A model generated the notes under the pieces. That model was not told the DNA's origin. It ran no database searches and saw only the letters and a program-made list of their open reading frames with translations. From assembly GCF_000194605.1 (NCBI RefSeq), contig NC_015321.1, positions 2,046,001-2,110,000 on the forward strand: DNA of 64,000 nt. Reading direction: 5' to 3'. Positions 27,349 through 36,050 of the stretch are shown here, piece after piece. The stretch is from Fluviicola taffensis DSM 16823 (lineage in GTDB: Bacteria > Bacteroidota > Bacteroidia > Flavobacteriales_D > Crocinitomicaceae). Numbering within the stretch: the stretch's first letter is position 1; each line of letters opens with the position of its first letter. The translations under genes were made by a program, and so were the position numbers.

Positions 27349-28381
27349 GTGATTCAAATCGCTTAATGTGTGAATCAGTGGGTATTTCGTAGCCTTCTAG
27401 GATATGTTTTACCAATTCATGCATCAAAAGCGGAGCAAGCATGTATCCTTTTGCACCCAATCCATTTGCTATAACCATTTTTGGAAATTTAGGATGTTTG
27501 CCTAATAATGGCCTCCTGTCAAGAACTGTTGGTCGAACACCAGCACTGTGTTCCACAATTTGATAGGGTTCAGAGCTAAGTGATTTCAAGTTTTCCGTGA
27601 TTGTTTTAAGTCCCTCCTCAGTTGGAATTGTATTATCTGTATCCCAAACATAGGTTGAACCCACTTTAAACTGAGAATTTCCGATTGGAAGTAAAAAACA
27701 CTTGCGATTCAATGATTCTTTTGCGTAAAAAGTGTCAGATTGAATGGTTAACACTTCTCCTTTTGTAAGTTGCAAAGGCAAGTAACCGAAAAGTGGATTG
27801 TAGCTCGAATCTTTTCCTTCTGCAAAAAGAATGAAATCGAACGAAACACCTTTGTAGACAGCTGTTTCAGGATCTAATTCGTTGTGATTAAATGACTCAT
27901 CCAAAAGAATTTTCTGAGTGCGAAAGTAATCTTTGTTAGCAGAGACGAACTCCTTTGCATCGATATAGGAAGCTTGTTTTACACGTGCGGTTCCAAAGGT
28001 GTTTTGCGGAATGGGGAAATGTAAATCTTCTTCGGTCAAGGTTTCCATGTAATCCGAATATTCAGGTAAATCCTGCTTCTTTTTCCAAAAATCTAATTCT
28101 TGGACAGAAGGAAATAATCGACGAATCACCAATGGATGAAAGAAAGAAGCATTTATTTTTTGCTCGAATTCTTGGTATTTTTTGGTCGCGAATGGAATAA
28201 ATTCTGAAACACGCCAACTCAAAGTCATGCGTCTAAATACAAGGGGGTTGATTATTCCAGCTGCAACAGTAGAAGAAACATTTTTTCCATTGTCGATGAT
28301 TTGTACTTCACAGTCAGCTTGAAGTAATTCATGCGTCAGGCAAATTCCAGTAACCCCACATCCTACAACCAATACTTTCAT
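27335..28381 (-). CDS. FAD-dependent oxidoreductase (DAO/glycine-oxidase-like)
   Basis: The 348-residue protein begins with an FAD-binding Rossmann motif MKVLVVGCGVTGICLTHEL (G7-C-G9-x-x-G12) and ends with the family-typical GLGAKGYMLAPLLMHELVKH, as in D-amino-acid-oxidase-like (DAO) enzymes and the MnmC C-terminal domain. HSAGVRPTVLDRRPLLG is the conserved substrate-domain segment. It likely oxidises an amine or amino acid; the substrate is not determinable. It is cytoplasmic, with no signal peptide. Confidence 0.82.
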   Translation of the reverse strand: MKVLVVGCGVTGICLTHELLQADCEVQIIDNGKNVSSTVAAGIINPLVFRRMTLSWRVSEFIPFATKKYQEFEQKINASFFHPLVIRRLFPSVQELDFWKKKQDLPEYSDYMETLTEEDLHFPIPQNTFGTARVKQASYIDAKEFVSANKDYFRTQKILLDESFNHNELDPETAVYKGVSFDFILFAEGKDSSYNPLFGYLPLQLTKGEVLTIQSDTFYAKESLNRKCFLLPIGNSQFKVGSTYVWDTDNTIPTEEGLKTITENLKSLSSEPYQIVEHSAGVRPTVLDRRPLLGKHPKFPKMVIANGLGAKGYMLAPLLMHELVKHILEGYEIPTDSHIKRFESLIHY

Positions 28382-28400
28382 GGCACAAAGGTGTTGAAAA

Positions 28401-28483
28401 AGATTAAGACTTAAGATGGAAGACCAAAGACTTTAGACAGATTCCTGTCTTTTGTCTTACGTCTCTAGTCTTAAAGTCTTGAT
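28401..28483. repeat. Long imperfect inverted repeat of AAGACTT-like heptamers
   Basis: About 40-base arms (28401-28440 and 28445-28483) pair imperfectly around a 4-base loop. Both arms are built of repeated AAGACTT/AAGTCTT-like heptamers. It fills the gap between the FAD oxidoreductase start and the DUF1295 stop and would form a long hairpin in RNA of either strand. Confidence 0.75.
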
Positions 28484-29410
28484 TCACCGTCCAAACTTCG
28501 TAAATGGAATAAAACGTGGTGTTTTTCGTTGGTAATTGGTGTAATCGGGATATTTTGCTGCGGTAAGTTCTTCTGAAAAATCAGAGCTCCCTTTAAACAA
28601 AACGACTAATAACAAGCATCCCGCCATTGACCAGTTGATCCATTCTCCTGTAGCAACCACACTGAAACCATAGAATAATAACCAAACAGTTTGTTCCATC
28701 GCATAATTCGGATGGCGAACCAACTTCCATAATCCCGTATCTACAAATCCTTTTGAATATTCACCGAGTGGTTCACCACTATTGATTCTTCGGTATTTCT
28801 CCGTTTGAAAATCATATTGTTGTTGATCTGCGATGTATTCAATAACTACCGCAACAATGATTGCACCTGCAAGAACCCAATCCCAAAGTTGAATAGCACT
28901 TGGCGCAGAATCACCTAAACCAGTTAATACGGGAAGTGAAAACAAGAAAATAAGCGTGTTTTGGTATGAGCAAATGAAGAATAAATTGAAGAGCATCCAA
29001 ACAAAGCGGTTGTTGAAACCAGGTCTTTTTCGCAATACTTCCCACCGATAATCTTCTTCTCCCGTCCAAAATTTCCATTGATAAGCACCTCTTCGAGCAA
29101 AGTTGTAGGTTAATCGTATTCCCCAAACGCTTACTACCACTGCCATTAGAACTAAACGTGGGGCAAAATCACCTGCATAGGCAACATGCCAAACGTAATA
29201 AAGGGGAATAATACTCCAAATTTTATCGATTTGAGAATTGTTTTTGGTGATTTCTCCGAGCAAGAAGCAAACACCAGTCACGATTGCTAGAACGACCCCC
29301 ATATCCGTAAGTACTTCTATTTGAAGAGCATTTAAAGGAGTTCCAAAGTAGAAAGTCATCAATGGAACGACCACCAAGGTCAAAATCAGAATAAGTATAG
29401 TAATCAACAT
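28484..29410 (-). CDS. DUF1295 membrane protein (steroid 5-alpha-reductase-like)
   Basis: The 308-residue protein has about eight membrane helices and the DUF1295 signatures: a WGIRLTYNFARRGAYQWKFW segment followed by EDYRW, and the C-terminal LGEYSKGFVDTGLWKLVRHP then NYAMEQTVW, which matches the NADPH-binding half of steroid 5-alpha-reductase and isoprenylcysteine methyltransferase relatives. The family is presumed to reduce or modify lipids at the inner membrane. The length is normal. The upstream gene on the same strand is the ComF-like gene, 61 bp away. Confidence 0.85.
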   Translation of the reverse strand: MLITILILILTLVVVPLMTFYFGTPLNALQIEVLTDMGVVLAIVTGVCFLLGEITKNNSQIDKIWSIIPLYYVWHVAYAGDFAPRLVLMAVVVSVWGIRLTYNFARRGAYQWKFWTGEEDYRWEVLRKRPGFNNRFVWMLFNLFFICSYQNTLIFLFSLPVLTGLGDSAPSAIQLWDWVLAGAIIVAVVIEYIADQQQYDFQTEKYRRINSGEPLGEYSKGFVDTGLWKLVRHPNYAMEQTVWLLFYGFSVVATGEWINWSMAGCLLLVVLFKGSSDFSEELTAAKYPDYTNYQRKTPRFIPFTKFGR

Positions 29411-29471
29411 GACCGGAAAATTACGAATTAAACTGCTAAATCCAGTTTAGAAACAATAATTAGTTGACAAC

Positions 29472-30191
29472 TCATTCTGCAACAGCAAGAACTACAACGC
29501 TTATTTTGGCGTCTGGGAATTGATTGCGAAGAATTCGCACACAAGTTTCCAATGTGGAACCAGTTGTTGCGACATCATCTACAATAATCAAATGTTGAAG
29601 CTTGTTTTCTTTTTTAGCTTGTAGTTTAAACCTGTTTTGCATATTGTCCCAACGAGAAGTTCTGCCTTTTTTAGTTTGACTTTCAGTAAAGGATGTTCGT
29701 TTCAATAAATCGGTTCGAATCTCAATTCCACTAGTTTCTGAGATTCCTTTCGAAATAATCTCAGACTGATTATACCCTCTTATAAATTCTTTTTTCGGAT
29801 GGAGCGGCACAGGGATTAAAGCATCGGCATCTTTAAATTGTTCCATCAAACCAATTTTTAACCCCATTTCCTTCCCGAAATGAATGCCTACTTCCGAATT
29901 GTTTTTGTATTTGAGCTCGTGTAATATCCGTTGAGTTGAGTTTTCTTGTTTAAATCGCAACAGAGCATACGTTCCGGCAAGTTGAACCCTTCCCCAAAAA
30001 AGTTTATCCAAGTTACTTGCTTCTTGGTAATTTTCGAATTGGGTGTAGGATAATTCACTCAAACAAATGGGACAGATTGCTAGTTTGGATTGATTGAATT
30101 CATGTTGACAAATCAAACAGTTTTGAGGATAGATTACATGAAGCAAATCCCGGGTCCATTTGTTAAATTTTGGAGACACAAAAAGTGACAT
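29472..30191 (-). CDS. ComF-family phosphoribosyltransferase-like protein
   Basis: The 239-residue protein has an N-terminal zinc-finger-like Cys set (CLICQHEF ... CPICLSEL) and a C-terminal type I phosphoribosyltransferase domain with the PRPP motif LIIVDDVATTGSTLETC and the flexible-loop PVPLHPKKEFIRGYNQSE. This is the standard ComF/GntX architecture; ComF in naturally competent bacteria assists DNA uptake at the cytoplasmic side. Competence in this organism is not shown by the window. Confidence 0.9.
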   Translation of the reverse strand: MSLFVSPKFNKWTRDLLHVIYPQNCLICQHEFNQSKLAICPICLSELSYTQFENYQEASNLDKLFWGRVQLAGTYALLRFKQENSTQRILHELKYKNNSEVGIHFGKEMGLKIGLMEQFKDADALIPVPLHPKKEFIRGYNQSEIISKGISETSGIEIRTDLLKRTSFTESQTKKGRTSRWDNMQNRFKLQAKKENKLQHLIIVDDVATTGSTLETCVRILRNQFPDAKISVVVLAVAE

Positions 30192-30651
30192 AGCAGTGTT
30201 TATTTGGTTTTACGAAACTATGAACATTTGACTGTTAATAGTGTCCTAAAAATAATAAAAAAAACAGTTCCATTTTCCACTAATTTTATAGGAAAGTCGA
30301 CTGAAAGCCCTAATCCACTTGAAGTTGGACGAATCTAGCTAATTCTTCGATGAATTGCAGATTATGTACTGTGAATATCTTTAAAGGTTGTGTTGATAAA
30401 CTCGCTAAGTGTTCATGTTAAAGGCTTTCAAAGTAGTGGTGTTGAAAACCTCAAACAATTGTGGATTTCTTTAATTGCGAAAGGAAAGAATTATGACAAT
30501 TTTTGTATGCCCCTTTGAGTGAAAAACTTGTTGAGCACACACAACAAAATTGAAGGGGAAACTAACTGAAATTTGAATACCAAAACAAAAAATCTGTGAT
30601 TTTCACGAATCATGGCATAGGAATTATTGACTAAAAAAAACACAAATTAAA
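30192..30651. other. Divergent 460-bp leader of nrdB
   Basis: The region separates the ComF-like gene and nrdB and should contain the nrd promoter. It holds a short inverted repeat TTGTTG/CAACAA near 30529-30548, but no NrdR-box pair or recognisable riboswitch. No coding frame was found. Its length suggests a regulated leader. Confidence 0.5.
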
Positions 30652-31626
30652 ATGGCAAACGCAGAACCAATCTTATCGGAAAACAAAAACAGATTCGTGT
30701 TGTTCCCAATCCAACATGAAGACATTTGGTCTTTTTATAAGAAAGCAGAAGCAAGTTTTTGGACTGCAGAAGAAATTGATTTATCGCCAGATTTAATCGA
30801 TTGGGAAACAAAATTGAGTGATGATGAGCGCCATTTTGTAAAACACGTTTTAGCGTTTTTTGCAGCATCTGATGGAATCGTAAACGAGAACCTTGCAGAG
30901 CATTTTTTGGCTGAAGTGCAATACACAGAGGCAAAATTCTTTTACGGTTTCCAAGTTGCCATGGAAAACATCCATTCAGAGACTTATTCGTTGTTAATTG
31001 ATACTTACATCAAGGATCAAAAAGAGAAAAATCATTTATTCAATGCATTGGATACCATCGATTGTGTTCGTAAGAAGGCAGATTGGGCGTTGCGTTGGAT
31101 AGATAATGGTTCATTTGCAGAGCGTTTAGTTGCATTCGCTGCTGTAGAAGGAATCTTTTTCTCTGGTTCATTCTGTTCGATTTTCTGGTTAAAAAAACGC
31201 GGCTTAATGCCAGGATTGTCGTTCTCCAATGAATTGATTTCTCGCGACGAAGGTCTACATTGCGATTTCGCATGTTTATTGTACACCAAACATTTGATTC
31301 ACCAACTTTCAAAAGAACAAGTTCAAGAAATTATCTTGGATGCTGTTGAAATTGAGAAAGAGTTTGTAACGGATGCATTACCTGTGAAGTTAATAGGTAT
31401 GAATGCAGATTTAATGGCTCAATACATTGAGTTCGTTGCAGACCGTTTATTGACGGAGCTTGGGAATCCTAAAGTGTTCAATACAACAAATCCGTTCGAT
31501 TTCATGGATATGATTTCGATACAAGGAAAAACAAATTTCTTCGAAAAACGAGTGGCTGAGTACCAAAAATCGGGCGTTATGTCGAACAAGGAAGACCAAA
31601 CATTTAGTTTGGACGAAGAATTTTAA
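30652..31626 (+). CDS. nrdB: Class Ia ribonucleotide reductase small subunit (R2)
   Basis: At 324 residues this is an R2 protein that carries the di-iron/tyrosyl-radical site: D74 ([10 protein letters not shown]), E105 and H108 in MENIHSETY, the radical tyrosine Y112, and the second helix ligands in [10 protein letters not shown] and [11 protein letters not shown]. The C-terminal tail FSLDEEF is the peptide that docks on the large subunit. It generates the radical used to reduce ribonucleotides to deoxyribonucleotides in the cytoplasm. The sequence is of the eukaryote-like R2 subgroup common in Bacteroidota. nrdA follows after 43 bp. Confidence 0.97.
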   Translation: MANAEPILSENKNRFVLFPIQHEDIWSFYKKAEASFWTAEEIDLSPDLIDWETKLSDDERHFVKHVLAFFAASDGIVNENLAEHFLAEVQYTEAKFFYGFQVAMENIHSETYSLLIDTYIKDQKEKNHLFNALDTIDCVRKKADWALRWIDNGSFAERLVAFAAVEGIFFSGSFCSIFWLKKRGLMPGLSFSNELISRDEGLHCDFACLLYTKHLIHQLSKEQVQEIILDAVEIEKEFVTDALPVKLIGMNADLMAQYIEFVADRLLTELGNPKVFNTTNPFDFMDMISIQGKTNFFEKRVAEYQKSGVMSNKEDQTFSLDEEF

Positions 31627-31669
31627 ATCATTATATTACAAGTAACAACAACCAAAAATAGAGCGCAAA

Positions 31670-34039
31670 ATGTACGTATTAAAAAGAGACGGAAGAAAAG
31701 AGGCGGTGAAATTTGACAAAATCACTGCACGCATCATCAAGATGTGTTATGGGCTAGACCCACTAGTTTCCCCAGAGGCTGTTGCCATGAAGGTCATCGA
31801 AGGAATTTACGATGGGGTAACAACAACGGTATTAGATAATTTAGCGGCTGAGGTTGCAGCAGCTAAAACAATTGATCATCCAGATTATGCTTTGTTAGCA
31901 TCAAGAATTGCTGTGTCTAACTTACACAAGGAAACGAAAAAATCGTTCTCTGAAGTAATGGAAGATTTGTATAAATACGTAGATCCTAAAACGGGTCAAC
32001 GTGCTTCTTTGATTGCTGATGATGTGTATGAAGTGATTCAAAACAACAGTGAATTATTGGATTCAAGTATTATTTATGATCGTGATTTCCGCTACGATTA
32101 TTTTGGATTCAAAACCTTGACAAGAAGTTACTTGTTGAGAACAAAGGGTGAAATCGCAGAAAGACCACAACAAATGTTGATGCGTGTTGCTGTTGGTATT
32201 CACAAAAATGATTTGCCACAAGCAATCAAAACATACAACTTGATGTCTGAGGGATGGTTTACTCATGCTACACCAACGTTGTTTAATGCAGGCACACCAA
32301 AACCTCAAATGTCTTCATGTTTCTTGTTAACGATGAAAGATGATAGCATTGAAGGTATCTACGAAACGTTGAAATCTTGCGCTCAGATTTCTCAATCGGC
32401 TGGTGGTATCGGTTTAGCTATTCACAATATCCGTGCAACAGGATCATATATCAAAGGAACAAATGGTACATCTAACGGAATCGTTCCAATGTTACGTGTA
32501 TTCAATGATACAGCTCGTTATGTAGATCAAGGTGGAGGAAAACGTAAAGGTTCTTTCGCAATGTACATTGAGCCTTGGCATGCAGATGTGTTCGATTTCC
32601 TAGACTTGAAAAAGAATACAGGAAAAGAAGAAATGCGTGCACGTGATCTGTTCTTCGCTTTATGGATTCCAGATTTGTTCATGAAACGCGTAGAAGAAAA
32701 CGGAGATTGGACCTTGATGTGTCCACACGAATGTCCAGGTCTTTCTGATACGTTTGGTGCTGAATTCGAAGCATTGTACACGCAATACGAAACTGAAGGA
32801 AAAGGTCGTAAAACAATCAAAGCACAAGATTTATGGTTCAAAGTATTGGAATCTCAAATTGAGACTGGTACGCCATATATGTTGTACAAAGATGCAGCTA
32901 ATGCGAAATCAAATCAACAGAATTTAGGAGTGATTAAATCTTCTAACTTGTGTACTGAGATTATTGAGTATACTGCACCAGATGAAATCGCTGTTTGTAA
33001 CTTGGCTTCTTTGGCGTTACCAAAATATGTAACAGAAGATGGTAAGTTTGATCACGACAAATTGTTTGAAGTAACATACCAAGCAACTGTAAACTTGAAT
33101 CGCATTATTGATGGTAACTTCTATCCAGTAGAAGAAGCACGCAAGTCAAATATGCGTCACCGTCCAATCGGATTGGGAGTTCAAGGATTAGCAGATACAT
33201 TCATCATGTTGCGTTATCCTTTCGAATCTGAAGAGGCAAGAGCATTAAACCGTGAGATTTTTGAAACAATCTATTACGCGGCAATGACAGCTTCTAAAGA
33301 CTTGGCTATGGCTGAAGGTCCTTACGAAACGTATGCTGGTTCTCCAGTTTCAAAAGGGGTTTTCCAATACGATATGTGGGGTGTTACTCCAACAAGTCGT
33401 TGGGAATGGGATTTATTGAAAGAAGAAGTAGCGAAATATGGTGTGCGTAACTCTTTGTTAGTTGCTCCAATGCCAACAGCTTCAACAGCTCAAATTCTTG
33501 GAAACAACGAGTGTTTTGAGCCTTATACGTCGAATATCTACACACGTCGTGTATTGTCTGGTGAGTTTATCATCGTAAACAAACACTTGTTGAAGGATTT
33601 GGTGAAAGAAGGTTTATGGACGAAGGACATGCGTCAGAAATTGATGGCAGCAAATGGATCTGTTCAAAACATCAACGAGATTCCTCAATACATCAAGGAT
33701 TTATACAAAACAGCTTGGGAAATTTCTCAAAAAGCAATTATAGAGCAAGCTGCTGATCGTGGAGCATACATTTGTCAATCTCAATCGTTGAACATTTTCA
33801 TGGAAAATGCAAACTTTGGTAAATTGACTTCCATGCACTTCTACGGTTGGAAAAAAGGATTGAAAACAGGAATGTATTACTTGAGAACGAAAGCTGCAAC
33901 AGATGCAATTAAGTTCACAGTAGATAAAGCAGTAACGGAAGAACCAGCAGCAATTTCGGCAGCTGAATTGGAAGAACAACAAGCAGCAATCGCATGTTCT
34001 TTGGATAATCCAGATAACTGTGAAATGTGTTCAGGCTAG
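31670..34039 (+). CDS. nrdA: Class Ia ribonucleoside-diphosphate reductase large subunit (R1)
   Basis: The 789-residue protein begins with an ATP-cone allosteric domain ([20 protein letters not shown]) and continues with the ten-stranded catalytic barrel ([78 protein letters not shown]). The C-terminal CxxC pair (NCEMCSG) re-reduces the active site. Length and motifs are those of eukaryote-type class Ia R1. It forms an operon with nrdB. Two terminator-like hairpins follow at 34148 and 34233. Confidence 0.97.
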   Translation: MYVLKRDGRKEAVKFDKITARIIKMCYGLDPLVSPEAVAMKVIEGIYDGVTTTVLDNLAAEVAAAKTIDHPDYALLASRIAVSNLHKETKKSFSEVMEDLYKYVDPKTGQRASLIADDVYEVIQNNSELLDSSIIYDRDFRYDYFGFKTLTRSYLLRTKGEIAERPQQMLMRVAVGIHKNDLPQAIKTYNLMSEGWFTHATPTLFNAGTPKPQMSSCFLLTMKDDSIEGIYETLKSCAQISQSAGGIGLAIHNIRATGSYIKGTNGTSNGIVPMLRVFNDTARYVDQGGGKRKGSFAMYIEPWHADVFDFLDLKKNTGKEEMRARDLFFALWIPDLFMKRVEENGDWTLMCPHECPGLSDTFGAEFEALYTQYETEGKGRKTIKAQDLWFKVLESQIETGTPYMLYKDAANAKSNQQNLGVIKSSNLCTEIIEYTAPDEIAVCNLASLALPKYVTEDGKFDHDKLFEVTYQATVNLNRIIDGNFYPVEEARKSNMRHRPIGLGVQGLADTFIMLRYPFESEEARALNREIFETIYYAAMTASKDLAMAEGPYETYAGSPVSKGVFQYDMWGVTPTSRWEWDLLKEEVAKYGVRNSLLVAPMPTASTAQILGNNECFEPYTSNIYTRRVLSGEFIIVNKHLLKDLVKEGLWTKDMRQKLMAANGSVQNINEIPQYIKDLYKTAWEISQKAIIEQAADRGAYICQSQSLNIFMENANFGKLTSMHFYGWKKGLKTGMYYLRTKAATDAIKFTVDKAVTEEPAAISAAELEEQQAAIACSLDNPDNCEMCSG

Positions 34040-34147
34040 AATTTAATTCTATCTCAATTTCGTAAGAAATTGATTGCTTTGTAAAAGCAAATGGCTAATT
34101 CACCGTAGGTAAATGTGTTCAGGATAGAACTTGAAATAAATTGAACA

Positions 34148-34175
34148 GTAGGGATGCGATTAATCGCATCCCTAC
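34148..34175 (+). terminator. Perfect 28-bp palindrome after nrdA
   Basis: Fourteen-base arms (GTAGGGATGCGATT and its complement) without a loop spacer, in the 306-bp gap after nrdA. It may act as a terminator or as a protein-binding palindrome; only a weak T-run follows. Confidence 0.6.
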
Positions 34176-34232
34176 GTGTTTTAACCATGTTGTGATGTTA
34201 ATAATTGTGCCGTTTTTATGATATCACAGTGT

Positions 34233-34262
34233 AAATCCCATTCGCCTCTGCGGATGGGATTT
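34233..34262 (+). terminator. Terminator hairpin
   Basis: Nine-base arms AAATCCCAT and ATGGGATTT with a 12-base loop, followed by TTTTT-type sequence on the plus strand. It ends the nrdBA transcript before the SUFU-like gene. The remainder of 34040-34345 shows no gene. Confidence 0.75.
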
Positions 34263-34345
34263 TTTGATTTTTATAGGAACATAATGCATTCTGTTCCTGC
34301 AAAAACAATATATTTAAAGGATGTAAATGAATAAAAACACCCGTA

Positions 34346-35023
34346 ATGAATTACGAAGAACACTTTACTCAATCGGCTCAAATTCGTGAGAAGAACTGGA
34401 AATCAATTGGAAATCTTCACACAGATGTAATCACTCATTTGATTAATCCAGCTTTTATGGGTGGTCCCGAATGGCCTTCTACTCGCCAGGCTTTTGTGGT
34501 CATCGATACACCTTCAGGAACTATTTTATCTTCTGATGGACTCAGTGATCCATACAATGATTTTGATGAAAATCCGGATAATCAAGCGTATAATGGTATT
34601 GGATGCGAATTTTACATTGAATGCAGCGAAAATTTGGGGTCTTTTGATGATATCAAGTCTTCCTGGCAATTCACGGTGGTATATCAAGCGGCTCAACTGG
34701 CTGCCGGAAATCCGAATATTGCTTCCATTATCCAGGAACACAAATACGTTTCAACAGAGTTGTATCATTGCACTGTTCCCGAATCATTTCAGAATGAACA
34801 CGAACGGGTTGGTGTTTTATTGGGCTTAAGTTCGAAACAAGTGCCAGCTGAATTGGAATTGTCATTGGAAAAAATCTGCTTGGTAAATGTGATGCTATTA
34901 ACCAAAGAAGAATTGGCATATATCACCGAAAATGGAAGCGAAGCTCGCTTAGAAGTTGCAAAGAAACTGGAAGAACTACCAGCATCCGGAAAATCTTTCC
35001 TGGAACGGAAGTCGGTTGTGTAA
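34346..35023 (+). CDS. SUFU-domain-like protein
   Basis: The 225-residue cytoplasmic protein resembles the suppressor-of-fused (SUFU) domain found in bacterial immunity and toxin-neutralising proteins: an N-terminal WPSTRQAFVVIDTP and DGLSDPY segment, a central GIGCEFYIEC strand, and a C-terminal LLTKEELAYITENGSEARLE that matches the typical ending of the domain. The match is from memory of the pattern and is tentative. No adjacent toxin gene is seen; the next gene is a broken TPR lipoprotein on the same strand. Confidence 0.5.
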   Translation: MNYEEHFTQSAQIREKNWKSIGNLHTDVITHLINPAFMGGPEWPSTRQAFVVIDTPSGTILSSDGLSDPYNDFDENPDNQAYNGIGCEFYIECSENLGSFDDIKSSWQFTVVYQAAQLAAGNPNIASIIQEHKYVSTELYHCTVPESFQNEHERVGVLLGLSSKQVPAELELSLEKICLVNVMLLTKEELAYITENGSEARLEVAKKLEELPASGKSFLERKSVV

Positions 35024-35058
35024 CGCATGCTTGGTAATAATAGTAACTAAAACAAAGA

Positions 35059-35364
35059 ATGAACAAATCATATAAAATTCTAGCTCTACTATCTCTATTG
35101 ATTTTTCTTATTGGGTGTAAAAATCAGCAAGACATTGAGGATGAAATTATTACTTCCAATGATTTCAAAGTAGCACAAGAGGCCTATTTCAATGGTGATT
35201 ACCAACTATCGATCAAACATTATTCCAGTCTCATTAAAGACTATCCTGATCTAGATTGGTTATACATGAATCGAGGGGATGCTTATTCTGATAATGGAGA
35301 TGTGGACAGGGCAATTAAGGACTACGATTTTGTTATAAATAAAAATGGAAAAGATAAGGGATAA
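35059..35364 (+). CDS. TPR lipoprotein, N-terminal part ending at an in-frame stop
   Basis: The frame has a lipobox (SLLIFLIGCKNQ) and one TPR-like repeat pair (AQEAYFNGDYQLSIKHYSSL), then ends at a TAA (35362-35364). The same frame resumes after GCA with the next segment, which continues the TPR pattern. The protein of 101 residues may be secreted as a short lipoprotein, but it is more likely the front of a single interrupted gene of about 280 residues. Confidence 0.65.
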   Translation: MNKSYKILALLSLLIFLIGCKNQQDIEDEIITSNDFKVAQEAYFNGDYQLSIKHYSSLIKDYPDLDWLYMNRGDAYSDNGDVDRAIKDYDFVINKNGKDKG

Positions 35365-35367
35365 GCA

Positions 35368-35904
35368 ATGCTCAAATCAGCATTAACGTATTTTTATACC
35401 GATGACTTTGAGAAGTCTGAAAGCATATTTTACACGATAACAAAATTGAATCCTTCTGAATATTCAAATGAAATATGGTCAGCATACTACCATCTGGGTC
35501 AAACAGCCTATAAATCTAAGCAATTCAAAAAAGCAATCGAACTTTATTGTAGAGCAGATCAGTATAGTAAAACCTTACTGACAAATTATCATAAAGCCAA
35601 TGCGTTTTATAGTTTGGGCCTTATTGATTCTGCAGATGTGAATTTCAACAAGAGTATAGGATTTGTAAAGCAGGATTTTATTGAAATGTACCCGGAATCA
35701 GCAATTGCTCAATGTGAAATTTGTGGTTTTCCTTTTGGATCAAAGGAATATGAATTATTGACAGTTCCAACAAGAGAAGGTCACATGCACACTATGAAAA
35801 AGCTGGAAGAGAATAAAATTGTTCAGGACGTGATTCATAATCCTGATAAATACCTTGATTCTACTAATTTGAAGAACAACAAAAACATCTATTTTATTAA
35901 ATAG
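35368..35904 (+). pseudogene. TPR lipoprotein, C-terminal part after the in-frame stop
   Basis: This 178-codon segment is in the same reading frame as the preceding lipoprotein fragment, separated from it by one TAA and one GCA codon. It carries two or three further TPR-like helices (YYHLGQTAYKSKQFKKAIEL; NAFYSLGLIDSADVNFNKSI) and has no signal sequence of its own. Its ATG at 35368 could allow re-initiation. The simplest reading is a nonsense mutation in a TPR lipoprotein gene. Confidence 0.65.
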
Positions 35905-35960
35905 AGTTTTGACTGTTTATGTCCCGATTGCGGGATTGAACGAGATAGAACACACAATTA

Positions 35961-36020
35961 CTAGCACAGCTTTAACACGTTAGTACTTTAACATGGCACG
36001 CTGTACGTCATGGACTTCTA
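35961..36020 (+). repeat. Degraded copy of the promoter and start of the 39822 gene
   Basis: This 60-bp stretch aligns with 39789-39850 in the same orientation, with exact runs ACGTTAGTACTTTA, GCACGCTGTACG and TGGACTTCTA and a few short gaps. With that copy it brackets the beta-helix gene at 36051-39677. Confidence 0.65.
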
Positions 36021-36050
36021 AACCGTGCTTACTTTTTTATCGAACTCTGG

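Noticed and set aside
30192-30651. Possible NrdR boxes or riboswitch upstream of nrdB
   Set aside because: Only a short TTGTTG/CAACAA repeat is present; no pair of consensus boxes or recognisable aptamer core was found.
34461-34829. 122-codon plus-strand frame within the SUFU-like gene
   Set aside because: It is out of frame with the SUFU-like protein, which has clear domain features, and shows no domain of its own.
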